A stretch of DNA of 64,000 nt from Micrasema longulum (GCA_022494885.1 JAGVSM010000470.1:150443-214442), one strand, 5' to 3'. Positions 33,226 through 43,954 are shown, numbered from the stretch's first letter. Numbers and translations are program-made. Notes: a model not told the origin generated them from the sequence alone.

Positions 33226-33540
33226 TTATTTATTTATTTATTTATTACGGACATTGTTCATATATACAATGTATAGGGTTTAAATATTACAATAAAAGAA
33301 AAATATAAAACATTAAAAAAAGATGAAAAGAAGCATTGACAAACATAAGGGACATCAAGACAAGATCTGGACTATTTATTTAGTGCTTTAATTTAAAAAG
33401 TCCAGATCTTGTTTTAAATTAACAATTTAAGGCTATAGTTTGTTCTATGCTGTTATTTTTAAATTATTTAAAAATAACAGCATAGAACAAAATAAATACA
33501 TATAATAAAATAATTACATTACAAAAAGCCGTGTGGATTT
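33226..33540 (-). mobile_element. LINE 3' tail carrying two strong hairpins
   Basis: (TTTA)n followed by TTACGGACATTGTTCATATA and ACATTAAAAAAAGATG resembles the minus-strand LINE tail at 48402 ((TTTA)n, CGGACAAAGTCCATTATAAA). Within it CAAGATCTGGACT (33361) pairs with AGTCCAGATCTTG (33399-33411). Then 33440-33463 pairs perfectly with 33467-33490 (24 bp arms, 3-base loop). The LINE coding part is absent. Confidence 0.65.
33440..33490. repeat. 51-bp perfect palindrome
   Basis: TTGTTCTATGCTGTTATTTT then TAAA, a TTA loop, and the exact reverse complement ending GCATAGAACAA. With no mismatch it is a strong cruciform candidate. Confidence 0.92.
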
Positions 33541-34129
33541 TTGCATGGTGTAAAATGAGCCAATCACGTGATATCACGCAGTGGTTTGCTCGTTTACAGC
33601 TATCTAGTCGTCGTGAATTTACTTAAAGGCATGAGTTCCTATAACCCAAAAATGTTTAAAAGCCCCGAGCATCGTTTGGAGTTCCGACAGTTTTCCATGT
33701 TTTTTGTAGATTAGAGCTATTGTAATTTAGTACGCTGTACCAAAATACGATATTAATCAATGATTGAGTAAAATAATAATTACAATTAGCAATTATGATT
33801 ACCAGTCGCAATTGCTTTTGTGAATTCGCCGTGCAAGAATCCAATACCAGTACCTACTACTGCGAGATGAAAAGATGCAACCTATTTCGTAGGGGTGGCG
33901 AAACTGACCTACCCAATTCAAGGACGCGTCACCCTTGCCTGTAATCATGACCACCCCATGAAATAAAGCTCGGAAATGTAATCGAATTGCAAACGAGAAA
34001 AGGCATAAGAAATCTAATAAACGTACAATTATTTTATTTTTTTAAATTTTAACTAAAAATACAAAATATTCACATGACAAAATAGTTGTCCCGTAAGTTT
34101 GCAAAATCATTCTGTCAAGATTAAATAGA
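33541..34129. other. No gene recognised
   Basis: 33830-33960 is less AT-rich; no domain or shared repeat was recognised. Confidence 0.4.
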
Positions 34130-34490
34130 TTAAGGCATAGTCAGATATATATTCAACTAGAATCCCTAAAATTTATTCATAAATTAGCCACCGATGTAAT
34201 TAAAGACGAAGAACTTAAACTTGAAAAAAAAAATTGGAGTCAACATGAACACAATACGAGAATATCAGAACAATGTCATAAACAACATTCTATAACGAGA
34301 CTTATAAACCAGGGACTGAAATTATACAATAAACTACCAGACAAAATTAAACAAAAACTCAGACAACCTTTATAAAAGATGTTAAAAATATTATCATTAA
34401 CATTAGAATATGAATATAAAAAAGAACAATTATTTTGTTAGATGAATGTAATCCGTAAGGGTTTATAAATAAAATTTAAATAAAAAAATA
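34130..34490 (+). pseudogene. LINE C-terminal scrap (NKLPDKIK block)
   Basis: One frame gives HSITRLINQGLKLYNKLPDK then IKQKL. This is the conserved G..LYN.LP..IK block near the carboxy end of several non-LTR retrotransposon ORF2 proteins. The frame then stops, and a tail ending GTAAGGGTTTATAAATAAAA and A-rich DNA follows. No RT core is left. A related but distinct version is at 44762-45179. Confidence 0.65.
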
Positions 34491-34688
34491 AATATTATTA
34501 ATATTTAAAGCATCGACTTTGTGGTTTTATTAAGAAAAAATAAATGTTTAAAAATTTAATATATATGTTTACAATTCAATACAAACAAATTTTATAGTGG
34601 ACAAATCTAAAAAACCTTAAACGACAGTTTAACCTTATATAACATAAACATACGAGAGCGGATTGAAAATGAAGCTACCTAAGTAGGA
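34491..34688. other. AT-rich filler
   Basis: AT-rich sequence between a LINE scrap and a mariner, without a motif. Confidence 0.4.
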
Positions 34689-35592
34689 TTTTTTTTTTTT
34701 TTTCAAAAACCATTTATTTCTTAACATAGTCTCTTTTTACTTCGACACACTTAGTAAGACGATATTCCAACTTTATTATACCATCTGAATAATACGATTT
34801 CGGGAACCTCTCAATATACGCGTTAGTTTCGGTAATCACTTCTTCGTTTGAGCTGTATCTTTTTCCTGCGAGCCATTTTCTCAAGTTTGGAAACAGGAAA
34901 AAGTCACTAGGAGCTAATCTGGACTATTAGGTGGATGATCAACCAATTCGAAGTGTATTTCACGTAATTTTAGCATCGTATCTAATGCTGTGTGAACCCC
35001 GGTGCGTTGTCTTAAAGAAAGAGCACTTTTCTTTTCTTCTTTAAATGTGGTCGTTTTTCCTTGATTGCATCATTCAATTGATCCAATAATGCACGATAAT
35101 ACTTTCCTGTGATTGTGGATCCTTTTTCAAGATAATCGATGAGCAATATTCCGAGTGCATCCCAAAATACAGTGGGCTTAACCTTGCCAGCCGATTTTAC
35201 TGCCTTTGCCTTCTTCGGAGCACTTCCACCAGCTTGTACCCATTGCTTCGATTGATTTTTGGTTTCAGGCGTATAAGTGATGCACCCACGTTTCATCAAC
35301 AGTTATTAATCGACGCCAAAAATCAACAGGATTACGCTTTATCATGTCCAAACACTGCTGTGAAGTGGTCTCTCGAACTCGTTTTTGTTCGACACTGAGC
35401 AAACGCGGCACCCATCTTGCCGATAGCTTTTTCATATGCAAATGTTCATGCAAAATGTTGAACACGCGTTCATATGAGATGTTTACCATTTTAACAATCT
35501 CACGCAACTTCACTCGGCGATCATTCATAACTATATCGAGGATTTTCTTGATATTTTCTTCAGTAACCACCTATTTTCGCCTTCCGATCTCC
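34689..35592 (-). pseudogene. Mariner (DD34D-type) transposase, inactive and 5'-truncated
   Basis: Minus-strand frames give VTEENIKKILDIVMNDRRVK and a second helix-turn-helix region (ISYERVFNILHEHL), then WVPRLLSVEQKRVR, TVDETWVHHL (first catalytic aspartate), QSKQW, KVKPTVFWDALGILLIDYLE, DN (second), and APSDFFLFPNLRKWLAGKRY (third). The order matches mariner transposases of insects, close to the mellifera type by wording. Lesions are a stop at 35572, an extra base near 35274 after the first aspartate, a Q-to-stop change at about 35012 just before DN, a shift near 35000, and a lost base near 34917 before the third aspartate. The first ~100 residues and the 5' TIR are missing; the 3' end is T-rich near 34690. 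Confidence 0.88.
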
Positions 35593-35890
35593 TGAAGTTG
35601 ATTTGCTCTTTTTGATAAGAATATGTTAGTCACTTTATTTTTTAAGTTAGCCAGAGATAAACTAAATATATCAAAATATGATCCATATTTATTACTAGTA
35701 TTCTTTAATCTAAAAATTGGTGAGGTATATTGAGCTACCGTTCCAGAATTTTGACAATAAAATATTGTAGATGTTCTGCTTAACCTGGGTGGTACATATA
35801 ATGAAATCAACTTCAGTAGATCAGTGGTATCAAACATTGGTTTTATTATTTTATATAAAGTCGTAAGATCGGTCGATGTTCTTCGTTTTT
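35593..35890 (-). pseudogene. LINE C-terminal tail abutting the mariner
   Basis: A minus-strand frame reads LYKIIKPMFDTTDLLKLISL, YVPPRLSRTSTIFYC, SPIFRLKNTSNKYG, YFDIFSLSLANLKNKV. This fits the conserved tail of Jockey/CR1-like ORF2s (ids..ll..i.fyvP.r..R....f.......spi.r...l.N....DIF..s). It is much diverged from the copies at 11106 and 50805, so it is another family. Its downstream end is cut at the mariner, near 35592; one element was probably inserted in the other. Confidence 0.7.
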
Positions 35891-35979
35891 CGATTAAGTC
35901 GTATGTGGTAGGAGAAATAAGATATAATACGTGTTGGGTTCAAAAGAAAGGAGATGCAAGATATGGGTCGAGATGTAAA

Positions 35980-36062
35980 GGGTACGAGAGAGATAGAAAT
36001 AAAAAGTACACGAAAGAGAAAGGGTATGAGAGAGATAGAAATAAAAAGTACGAGAAGAAAGG
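35980..36062 (+). repeat. Tandem 42-bp duplication
   Basis: Two units begin GGGTACGAGAGAGATAGAAA (35980) and GGGTATGAGAGAGATAGAAA (36022). The purine-rich repeat translates as two 14-residue units (KGTREIEIKSTRKR, KGMREIEIKSTRRK) within a 67-codon frame, with no recognised protein. Confidence 0.85.
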
Positions 36063-37229
36063 GGGGAGGTAAGAGAGGGAAATGGGGATGCAGAATGATG
36101 CTATGCAACTGCGCTGAATGTAGGCTAAATCGATTATTGCGTCGAAGTATTTTCTGAACAACCGTAGGTCCATATTTCAGTTTCATAACTTCAAATAATT
36201 ATTTAAGCTTTACAAAATAAAACTACCGTGGATATTTAAGTGTCGAGTGTTTATCTAATACTTTTTCTTACATGTAAATATTATATATATACATATATCT
36301 GAGTAAAGTACACACAATTTCTTATTATTATAAAGGTGGTTAAATTCGTTTTCATAAATCATTTGTAATACCGGAATATTCATCGTAAGATGTTTTATAA
36401 ATTTACGGAATCTTATAATAATACGGAAAGTTGATTATTACCGTTTTAGAATTTTACATACTTAAAATTACATTGTACGATTTTATGTGATAATCATAGG
36501 ACAAGAAACGGGGCAGAAAACATAATAAAATATTTTTTAAAAACATCAACATTCAAAATTATCAATTGAATCATTATCGCGTTTTCGTATAATTAAGGGA
36601 AGTAAAAAAGCCAAAAGTTTGTAAGGTTAATGATTCTCCTCGGCAAAGTATTAAAATTACCGGTGACTATAAACTTTTCAATCATAAAATTGATATAACG
36701 AATACAATAAAATTTTGATTTAAGACTGTTATATTATCAGCATAAACTAATTATGGTATCCATAAAATATTAATGACAATGTAAGAAAGTGTTCACAGTA
36801 TGATGTATAAGGCATGCCGACAGTAGTGTTATAAGTCGCAGCAAAAAATGAAAAAGACACATATATCCAATCTAAGGCCGATACAATACATGATTTATAG
36901 TAAGCTGGAGGATTTATTATAGGTGTCTAGTACACGTCAGCAACAATATACTATCGTCAAACATTCGTATCAACCAAAATATTTTACAAAAAAAGACAAA
37001 TATATTAAATGACCAATAAGTGCCGACTCAGATTTATTTATTTGGGTTTCTTGCATTTTTATAGTACTCGTATACTAAAATTTTCTTTCTGAAAAACAAA
37101 CGTGACTTAAAATGGAGAGAACATAATTGAAAATAATGTTGCCTTTTTTTACTCTGCTAAAAAAAATAATTGACTTTTTTATCTAATATTAGTACATATT
37201 AGTATATAACCACTTACAGACTTTTTTTG
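36063..37229. other. No gene recognised
   Basis: AT-rich. Short frames near 36080-36190 belong to the same purine-rich patch. Nothing else was recognised. Confidence 0.4.
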
Positions 37230-37275
37230 GTCCACTGGTTTCGAGACATACCAGTCTCTTTGTCAGGACACTCAC
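37230..37275 (-). mobile_element. Hammerhead-like motif
   Basis: On the minus strand: GTCCTGACAAAGAGACTGGT, ATGTCTCGAAACCAGTGGAC. CTGACAA is followed by a perfect GAGAC/GTCTC stem with loop TGGTAT, then GAAA. The core CTGANGA is changed at one position (CTGACAA), so cleavage is doubtful. Confidence 0.5.
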
Positions 37276-37704
37276 TACACCAATAACAACATGCAAATAC
37301 TAAAAAACACCTCCAGCTTCACCATTAGCGTAGTATGTATATAGTATTTACAAAAATACATCAATCAGAAGCAGATTTATAGAGATGCGCGAACACCACC
37401 ATGTCTAAAAATGCACTAAGCTTAATAAAAATTTAAAAAAACTCATTTGATGAATTGGTAGGGAGTTGTGAGAGAGTAGCGGGGGCGTAGAGGTGGGGTT
37501 ACCCGATTGGTTAATTTTGAATTAAAAAATAGCGCTGGAATTAAAATGTTTGACCACACAGTTAATGCTAAAAACATAAGTAATATTCCTTTTTTAAAGT
37601 TTAATGTACCTATTATCTCGTACATGTTTCAAACATGTTGATTTTTAAACCAGCCAATGACATTTTATAAGACCTGTAAGTTTAGAACATATTATATATT
37701 AACC
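37276..37704. other. No gene recognised
   Basis: Short frames only; 37440-37520 is less AT-rich. No motif. Confidence 0.4.
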
Positions 37705-37970
37705 TATTTAAATTTATTTCAACAGAGAACGAAAAAGTTTTTGAGAAGGGAATATGGAAGTCTAGGCATTTACAGTGGCCACTGGTGGCCACAAGTGGCC
37801 ACTTAAACCAGCCGATGACAGGTCATAAGCCCTGTAAATGCCTAGACTTCCATATTCCCTTCTCAAAAACTTTTTTGTTCTCTGTTGAAATAAATTTAAA
37901 TACGAACAACTCCCTAGGGAGGAAATCCAGCCAGTCTGCAAGCATTTGGACATGCTCAAACATTGTTATA
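37705..37970. mobile_element. Foldback family R, long hairpin copy
   Basis: 37705-37775 and 37832-37902 are inverted copies with one mismatch in 71. The arms contain AACAGAGAAC, GAGAAGGGAATATGGAAGTC and TAGGCATTTACAG. The loop holds AGTGGCCACT (37774), GTGGCCAC (37785) and AGTGGCCACT (37794), then TTAAACCAGCCGATGACAGG. To the right, ACTCCCTAGGGAGGAAATCC and GGACATGCTCAAACATTG match the left part of the 6562 copy. This copy is a head-to-head arrangement of the same family. Confidence 0.82.
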
Positions 37971-39390
37971 TTATTTCCTTCTAAAAAAACTCAATTTCTG
38001 ATAAATGCAGTACATGCCTTCAAATATTTCGTCATTTTTTATTTTTTTATTAAAGTAAAACAAACGTTCAGTTGACGAACAATTGAAGATCTGTTTTGGA
38101 CTGGGTCTCTAGATCATAAATCACTACGTAGCGGAGGACGGAAGACGGAATCATTATGAAGGAATGATCGAACCGGTAATAAGAAGAGCCGCGCATATGA
38201 ATGTTGTCGTCAACAAGAAAGGTGGAGATACAAGAAGATGGAACAATAAACAGAAAAAGAAACATAAAAGGAAACTTGTTCTGGTGTGATAATTTCTTTT
38301 GCATTTATACACATTCCATGCATAATAGTAAATGTTATGATATTAAATATACGATTCGGACTACACGGGTATTTGAAAAATCATAACGCCCATCTAATCC
38401 GAATCGTGGTGTAATCGTTAGCACATTTTCCAAAAAAAAAAATAACTAAATATTTTTTTAACAAATTTCAATAGTCTGAAAATTGAGTGGCTGAAACTGA
38501 TTTTTACAAATACATAATGAACGTGAAATAATTATTTTAAAAATTCATAAATATTTAAAAAAATATATTACGGATAAAGACGAAGGGAAGGACAATTTGT
38601 AGCAGGCACATGATTGTAAAACTGTACTTAAAAATAAAAAAAAATATTTCATTTATTTAACTATTCCTGTGTGGATGCCAAAAATATATTTATCAAATCC
38701 ACAAAAAAAAATAATTACGTATGTACATACGTAAATATACAAACGAAAGAACTATTGTTGAAGGAAGATTATTGTAAAACATTTCTTTTCTAAAAAAAAT
38801 ATTATTGCATATATTTTATTCTTCCCGCGTTTGAATGCTGAAAGTATATTTATCAAATTCAAGGAAAAAAAATGGCGCTTGGGAACCAAAAATATCTTCT
38901 TAGGGGGGATAAAAAGGATAACTCATTGAGGTATCATGACGTAAATTCAACCAATATTTTTTGTAATATCCTAATATCGGAATCAGATTAGTAGTCGTAA
39001 AATGTAAGGCACGATAAAAAAGAAGGGTCATACTTTTGCGAAGAAAGATAAATGTCTGCCCGGTAGACGCTTTCCGGATTAGTATTGTAAATTTATGAGG
39101 CGTAGATCCTGCGTAGTTATCCAAGTTATTACCGATGGCATTGATCACTGGAGGAGATCGATTGCCATTCAGGAAACTGGAGCGATCGTTTCCGATGGCG
39201 CACAGACTGTGACATCATAGTAGGCCAGGATATAAAAGTGTTAAAATGTAATAATAATTCATGTTTGTGTTTTCTTAACTTTTTAATTTGTTTATTTTTT
39301 ATTTTTTATCATTTATACTATTTTTTTATCTTTCAAAATCATTTCTTATTGTTGTATTTTTTATTTGTTTTTGATCAGGCTGTACCAAAT
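37971..39390. other. No gene recognised
   Basis: 38070-38300 has a possible 78-codon minus-strand frame and 38900-39150 an 82-codon minus-strand frame; neither shows a known domain. 39180-39240 with the following LINE tail suggests that the 38900-39240 region could be old LINE DNA, but no conserved residue supports it. Confidence 0.35.
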
Positions 39391-39475
39391 TGCTAGTGGC
39401 AATAAGTCCGCCATTTAACCATATATACCTTTTTTTATTTTTGTATTTATCACATTGTATTTTATTATAGTGGGA
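39391..39475 (+). mobile_element. Jockey-like LINE 3' untranslated tail
   Basis: TTGCTAGTGGCAATAAGTCC, GCCATTTAACCATATATACC and TTTTTGTATTTATCACATTG match 26812-26900. It is the same family as that tail and is non-coding. Confidence 0.65.
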
Positions 39476-39655
39476 CATCGTTTACATGGATATTGTATGG
39501 ACAGTGTATGCATTTCTCTAACAATGCTCTGTCTATACAATATTCAAGTTGAGACGCCACGACTAGCGACCTACCGAAACAAGATTTTCAACCTAAACCG
39601 ATTTTCAGCTTCGGTTCTAGTTTCGTCAGAAACCAAAACTTATTTAAATACAGTG

Positions 39656-39725
39656 TAACATTCACCATTTTGCCTATGTTTGAACATATGTATGATGATC
39701 AGTCAAACGTTTTTTAGCACCTGTC
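39656..39725 (+). mobile_element. Foldback family R fragment
   Basis: AACATTCACCATTTTGCCTA, TGTTTGAACATATG and AACGTTTTTTAGCACCTGTC match the middle of the 31858 copy. No termini are present. Confidence 0.55.
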
Positions 39726-40239
39726 GGTTACATGTTGTTTTAATGTCAATTTTTTTTTTTCAAAATTCATGTCACATTTTTATACAAACACCCAAACGAA
39801 TATACGACGGCGTTTATTACGAACGAGTTTACGAAAAATACTTTTTATTTTATATTATGATGTATTGGAATTATTAAAGAACGAACTAAATAAAAAAGGT
39901 TTTTTTTCTGCCTCAATTTTCGACTGAAAAAATGTGCGGGGAGCGACACGATCACATCGAGCAAATCACTATCGTCACCAGGTTCTGCCCATGCGTCTTC
40001 ACATGAGGACAACGCGGCCGCGCTGGTGGGGTTTATCTTTGTCCCGCGGAGATAGCCTGCCCGTCTATCTCAGTCGGAACAATTTTTGTCCTACAATTTG
40101 CTGTTTACACGTGGAAAATGGAGTCCCGGGATAAAACAATATTTTATTGTCCACATGTAAACGGAATTTTATATTTCCTGGGAACCAACTAAATAACAAA
40201 TCACGATATAATTACATGTAAATGTTTATTGGAATTATT
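39726..40239. other. GC-richer patch, no gene recognised
   Basis: 39935-40135 is one of the most GC- and CpG-rich stretches of the window (it contains CGCGGCCGCG at 40013). A 66-codon frame covers it without a known domain. It could be unique host DNA or an exon fragment, but nothing decides this. Confidence 0.4.
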
Positions 40240-40290
40240 ATGGATAACTTATATAGCGCCATTTTCGTAATATAAGGGCGCTTTACAAAG
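40240..40290. repeat. Start fragment of the modular repeat
   Basis: GGATAACTTATATAGCGCCA, TTTTCG, AAGGGCGCTTTACAAAGCG matches the first 50 bases of the elements at 11803 and 17468. None of the internal motifs follows. Confidence 0.65.
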
Positions 40291-40879
40291 CGATTCCATA
40301 GATAAAGAAATTTAATTGAAGCTTTTAAATTAATTTTGTTATCACATGCTACGGATTTATTCAAATGATTTATGTAAGAAAGATATGCAAGGATCTAAGA
40401 ATTAAATTGCTATATTTTACGCGTTTGTAACGTGTATCTTCGATTTTTTGTCATCGGGTAAGTGTATGAAGACAATCAAAATACTCCCGGAACAGACAAA
40501 TCATAATGGTATTATATTATCCTCCAGCAACAAGTAGTTATGTATGAAAACCAGTAGTTGCACGGGAGATGGAAGATTTACGATATTCACGAGTCTATGG
40601 CTAAAACCAGCCAGCGTTTTGTAATAAATGAATTCATGGGAGTATAAATCAAATCCGAAGACGTGTGAAGGAAACGATTACATTAATCTGTATGCTTCCG
40701 AGATCACTTCAGCAAAAACATTTTATCCACTCGTATAACCCTGTGTTAGTCTATTTCTCAATCTAATGGCTCTATGTTGTGTTATGAAGCAGCGAGAATT
40801 ATGTGATGAGAAAGTTTCTCAATAAACATACTGTATTGGTTCTTTACAATTAATCTATTTCTTTCAAACATATTTATTA
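40291..40879. other. No gene recognised
   Basis: AT-rich DNA; no motif or shared repeat. Confidence 0.4.
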
Positions 40880-40992
40880 TTATTTTGATGCAACGGAGAG
40901 GGAAACATTTTTGAGAAGGGAATATGGAAGTCTAGACATTTACAGGGTGTATGACCTGTCACTGACTGGTTTAAGTGGCCACTTTACAAACA
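40880..40992 (+). mobile_element. Foldback family R copy
   Basis: TTTTGATGCAACGGAGAGGG, TTTTTGAGAAGGGAATATGG, AAGTCTAGACATTTACAGGG, CTGACTGGTTTAAGTGGCCA. It includes one outer terminus (GATGCAACGGAGAGGG matches the TIR at 6945 reversed) and breaks off after ACTTTACAAAC. Confidence 0.72.
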
Positions 40993-41384
40993 ATAAGGAA
41001 AAAAAAAACACCAAAAACTATCAAATATTTATCTTATTACAAATATTTTTACAATTGCCAGATTTTATTCAGGTTCAGAGGGTAAACGTACTTATTGTCA
41101 AATTGAATTAATCGCATAAAGCTGATGTAAAATTGTTTGTGTGTCATTTGAATACTCGTGCATTGACACAAGTTATAACCAAAAGCGATCTTATGACACG
41201 AGACATAAGATACGAATGACACCCAGGGATGATACAATGACTTTTAAACTATTGATTTAAAAAAATACATATATTTATTCAATTTCACAATACACCCACG
41301 GGGCATTTAAAAAAAAACAGCTGAGTACATAAATAGGTGCGAAGATTTTTAAGGTCACTGTTATCAATATGTTTCTTTTTTGGA
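40993..41384. other. No certain gene; weak LINE-like scrap at 41105-41235
   Basis: TTATAACCAAAAGCGATCTT and ATACGAATGACACCCAGG resemble CATAACCGATTGCGATC and CTCGAATGACATCTAG at 42305-42345. The second site, read on the minus strand, gives FLDVIRVNMIAIGYDW, which has the W/F.D.I..DM pattern found near the end of some LINE ORF2s. The two sites may be pieces of one repeat family. Confidence 0.3.
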
Positions 41385-41455
41385 TGATACCGTGTGTGTT
41401 GGATTTGTTCCGACGGTTTGAATACCATTGCAGGAGCCATCTTCAGGGTAAAATG
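41385..41455 (-). mobile_element. Hammerhead-like Penelope-type motif
   Basis: On the minus strand it contains CCTGAAGATGGCTCCTGC, TTCAAACCGTCGGAACAAAT. CTGAAGATGGC and AACCGTCGGAA are wording known from termini of Penelope-like elements, where GAAACGTCGG is usual; here GAAA is CAAA. It is degenerate. Confidence 0.5.
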
Positions 41456-42284
41456 AGTCGACTCAGTCGCATCGCCTTAAAATGATTGGCAAATCAGTTA
41501 GTGCAGACATAGAATCGGCTGATAAATATCCGATAGAGTTCCGTAAAAAAATATTTACAGATGTGTAAGAACCAAAAAATCATGCTGTAATGTAAATAGA
41601 AAGAAAAACTCCACGTTAAGTATAAGAGAAAGAAAAAAATAACGCATTACAAGTTATGTACAAAAAAGTACAATTTAAAAACAGTGTTAACGAAAAGGCG
41701 GACTGTAAATGAAAAACGAATTTCATTCAGTTTTGTGATTGGGAAATATTTGAAGAAAGGATAGGAACATGGAATGGATACCTACCTTTACTATGGTGTA
41801 AATGTTCATCAATTTCGGGCACTGGGTGACAAAATGAACTATAAAATGTAGGTAACAATGTTTTTAACGACGCGCGACGAATCCAACCACTTTTTATGCG
41901 ATTTTGTGTGAAGTCAAAAATGTTGTTTGGTTTTTGTTCTAAATCCGAATCTTCTAATTTTGAATTTCTTCTATCTTGATGTTAGGTAGGTACCATAAGG
42001 ATGGGTCAAAGAAAGGATGGGAACGAAATGTAATCGGCCAGGAATAGTATCGATAAATGCTATTATTTACTTAACAAACAGTACGAGTGAAAAAAAAAAA
42101 AAATACAAAAGAAAGGCTTCCTTATCGATTTATTTATTTCATTTGTAAAGCTTGTGTAGCTTCAAAACCGGTCTGTAATAAATTATTTTAAAAAAAGACA
42201 AAACAAAGTGGTTTTATTTAAATTTAAATTATTATTATGATACTGTTAGATAATCGATGTTTTGTATGCGTCTCTCCCTAGTCC
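41456..42284. other. No gene recognised
   Basis: AT-rich with a poly-A run at 42091. No motif. Confidence 0.4.
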
Positions 42285-42440
42285 CTACTATTGACAAGTT
42301 ACCAGTCATAACCGATTGCGATCATATTGACTCGAATGACATCTAGAAAGTTGCGCTGGGCTTCTTCTGGCCGGAGACTGACGATGGATAGCAACAGCGC
42401 TCGCTTGTCTTGTTGCCTTCACCCTTTCAACCACTTTCAC
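42285..42440 (-). pseudogene. Possible LINE C-terminal scrap
   Basis: The minus-strand reading RALLLSIVSLRPEEAQRNFL then DVIRVNMIAIGYDW stops soon after. The last part has the (W/F).DVI..DM pattern of some LINE ORF2 ends. The evidence is short; host or unrelated sequence is possible. Confidence 0.3.
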
Positions 42441-43489
42441 CCGCAAATCCTTTTACTAGTCCCGAGATCGTGTTTGATCTGTTATCGTCTCTGATTGCTG
42501 ATTCGCGCGCTCTCGTGTTCGTGGATCTGTTATTCAAACACTCGTATGCCAGCTGTGAAGCGAGCTATTTCAATTTCCTTTTTAAAAGGAGACACGAAAG
42601 TCAAATCATGAATACAAATTTCGTCTCAGCGCTTTATTCAATGATTTTTGTAATTATTATTTTTCTCTTTATCCAAATTCAAGTTTTTTTTTATTTTTAA
42701 TTATTAACATATACGGCAAAATCGCCTTTTACAAATTTGCAATGTAAACAAATTTGGTTTTATTATTTTTTTAAAAAAAACATACATTACTAAGATTTAG
42801 AAACAAAAATTTTTCTTCTTCATGCAATTTTTTCTCTGTTTTTGATGTGTATTATTATTATCTTATCTCTTTCTGAAATCAATTTATCAAATATTTTTGT
42901 ATACCATATATTTATATTATTATCTTATATATACTTTAAATATTGTTTATTTTTACAATTGTTACTTACTAAGTTTGTACTTACCTGTATAATTTTTGTA
43001 AATGCCTCTTGGGCGTATTGTAAAATGAAATAAATAATAGGAAAATCATAAAGCACTATTTCATATAACAGTTATTCTAAAGGCTTTATTACCATTCACC
43101 ATCTTTGAAAAAGTTCAATGGGTTTGATCTATAAGAACAATATCCTACACTTAATATCGTATCATATATCCGATACGTGGTAATACCTATTGCCGAGTTC
43201 CTGGAGTCTATTTATTACAGCATTACAAGTATACACTGTCCGTGAATTGTTGCTATAAAACGGTGGTACCTGTCTAGTAATTCTTCAAGGCACCCAAGTT
43301 GATGATGTTAATTTATTTTACCAAAATAATAATATGACAAATAAAACAAAATATTTATGTTGTTGTACTGGGACAACAATAATTAACATATTAGTGTGAT
43401 TGTATTTTGATCTTTATTTTGCTTATTATAATATTTTAGTGTTTATAATAATTGTGTTCTGTCGTGAATGTATATTATAGTAAATGTTA
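42441..43489. other. No gene; probable LINE tail ending near 43035
   Basis: A 96-codon frame (42410-42700) is unrecognised. 42720-43035 is A/T-rich and ends GCCTCTTGGGCGTATTGTAA then AATGAAATAAATAAT, a typical LINE 3' end. 43036-43489 shows nothing. Confidence 0.4.
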
Positions 43490-43575
43490 TTATCTTAAGG
43501 CCCAAAATGAGTTATTGTAACTCATGGGGAATACGTGTAATGTATTTTGATATAAATAAAAATATTAAAAAAAAA
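43490..43575 (+). mobile_element. LINE 3' tail
   Basis: CCCAAAATGAGTTATTGTAA, CTCATGGGGAATACG and a final AAATAAAAATATT plus poly-A correspond to CCCAAATGAGTTTTTTTT, CTCCTGGGAGATATG and AAAAATAAAAAAATAAAG at 45310-45380. It is the same LINE family's end. It sits end-to-end against a minus-strand LINE. Confidence 0.6.
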
Positions 43576-43945
43576 AAACATATGCGACCTGGAGACCTTG
43601 AGCAATGGTTCGATATTATTAAAGTGTAATACTGTCCAATTGCAAGAGTATTTGACTCTAAAACAAAATGTCACTGATGTGAAAGATGTCTCTCTCCAAA
43701 GTGATAATGTTCAGCTCTCTGACTGCTCTTACAACCGGAATAACCAGAGGCAGATTGGTTCTGGAAGGAGAGGTTAAACAGCAAGTTCTGACGCTGTGTG
43801 AGATAACCATTAGAAACATAAAAATCGATACTCTTTAAAATGGCTGAGTCTAAAAAATGGGTCAGCCCTTCTAAGTTCCTAACTGTTGGTCTCAAGTATG
43901 CTTAAGAGGAAATGCAGTGGGATAGAGCCATGTGATGTATGTGTC
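43576..43945 (-). pseudogene. Jockey/CR1-type LINE C-terminus, frameshifted
   Basis: From 43945 downward: TWLYPTAFPLKHT-like reading of the YPT block, then FLDSAILKSIDFYVSNGYL. After a frameshift it reads CLTSPSRTNLPLVIPVVRAV, RELNIITLERDIFHISDILF and a stop at 43658. The 3' untranslated part to 43590 (CCTTGAGCAATGGTTCGAT) is shared with the copy at 15495, and both have the same gene order. This copy starts within the YPT block, so it is shorter than the 15495 copy. Confidence 0.8.
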
Positions 43946-43954
43946 CAAGCGGAC

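Noticed and set aside
35851..36186. 111-codon leucine/serine-rich frame on the minus strand
   Set aside because: It is the complement of a purine-rich tandem, so composition alone explains the open frame.
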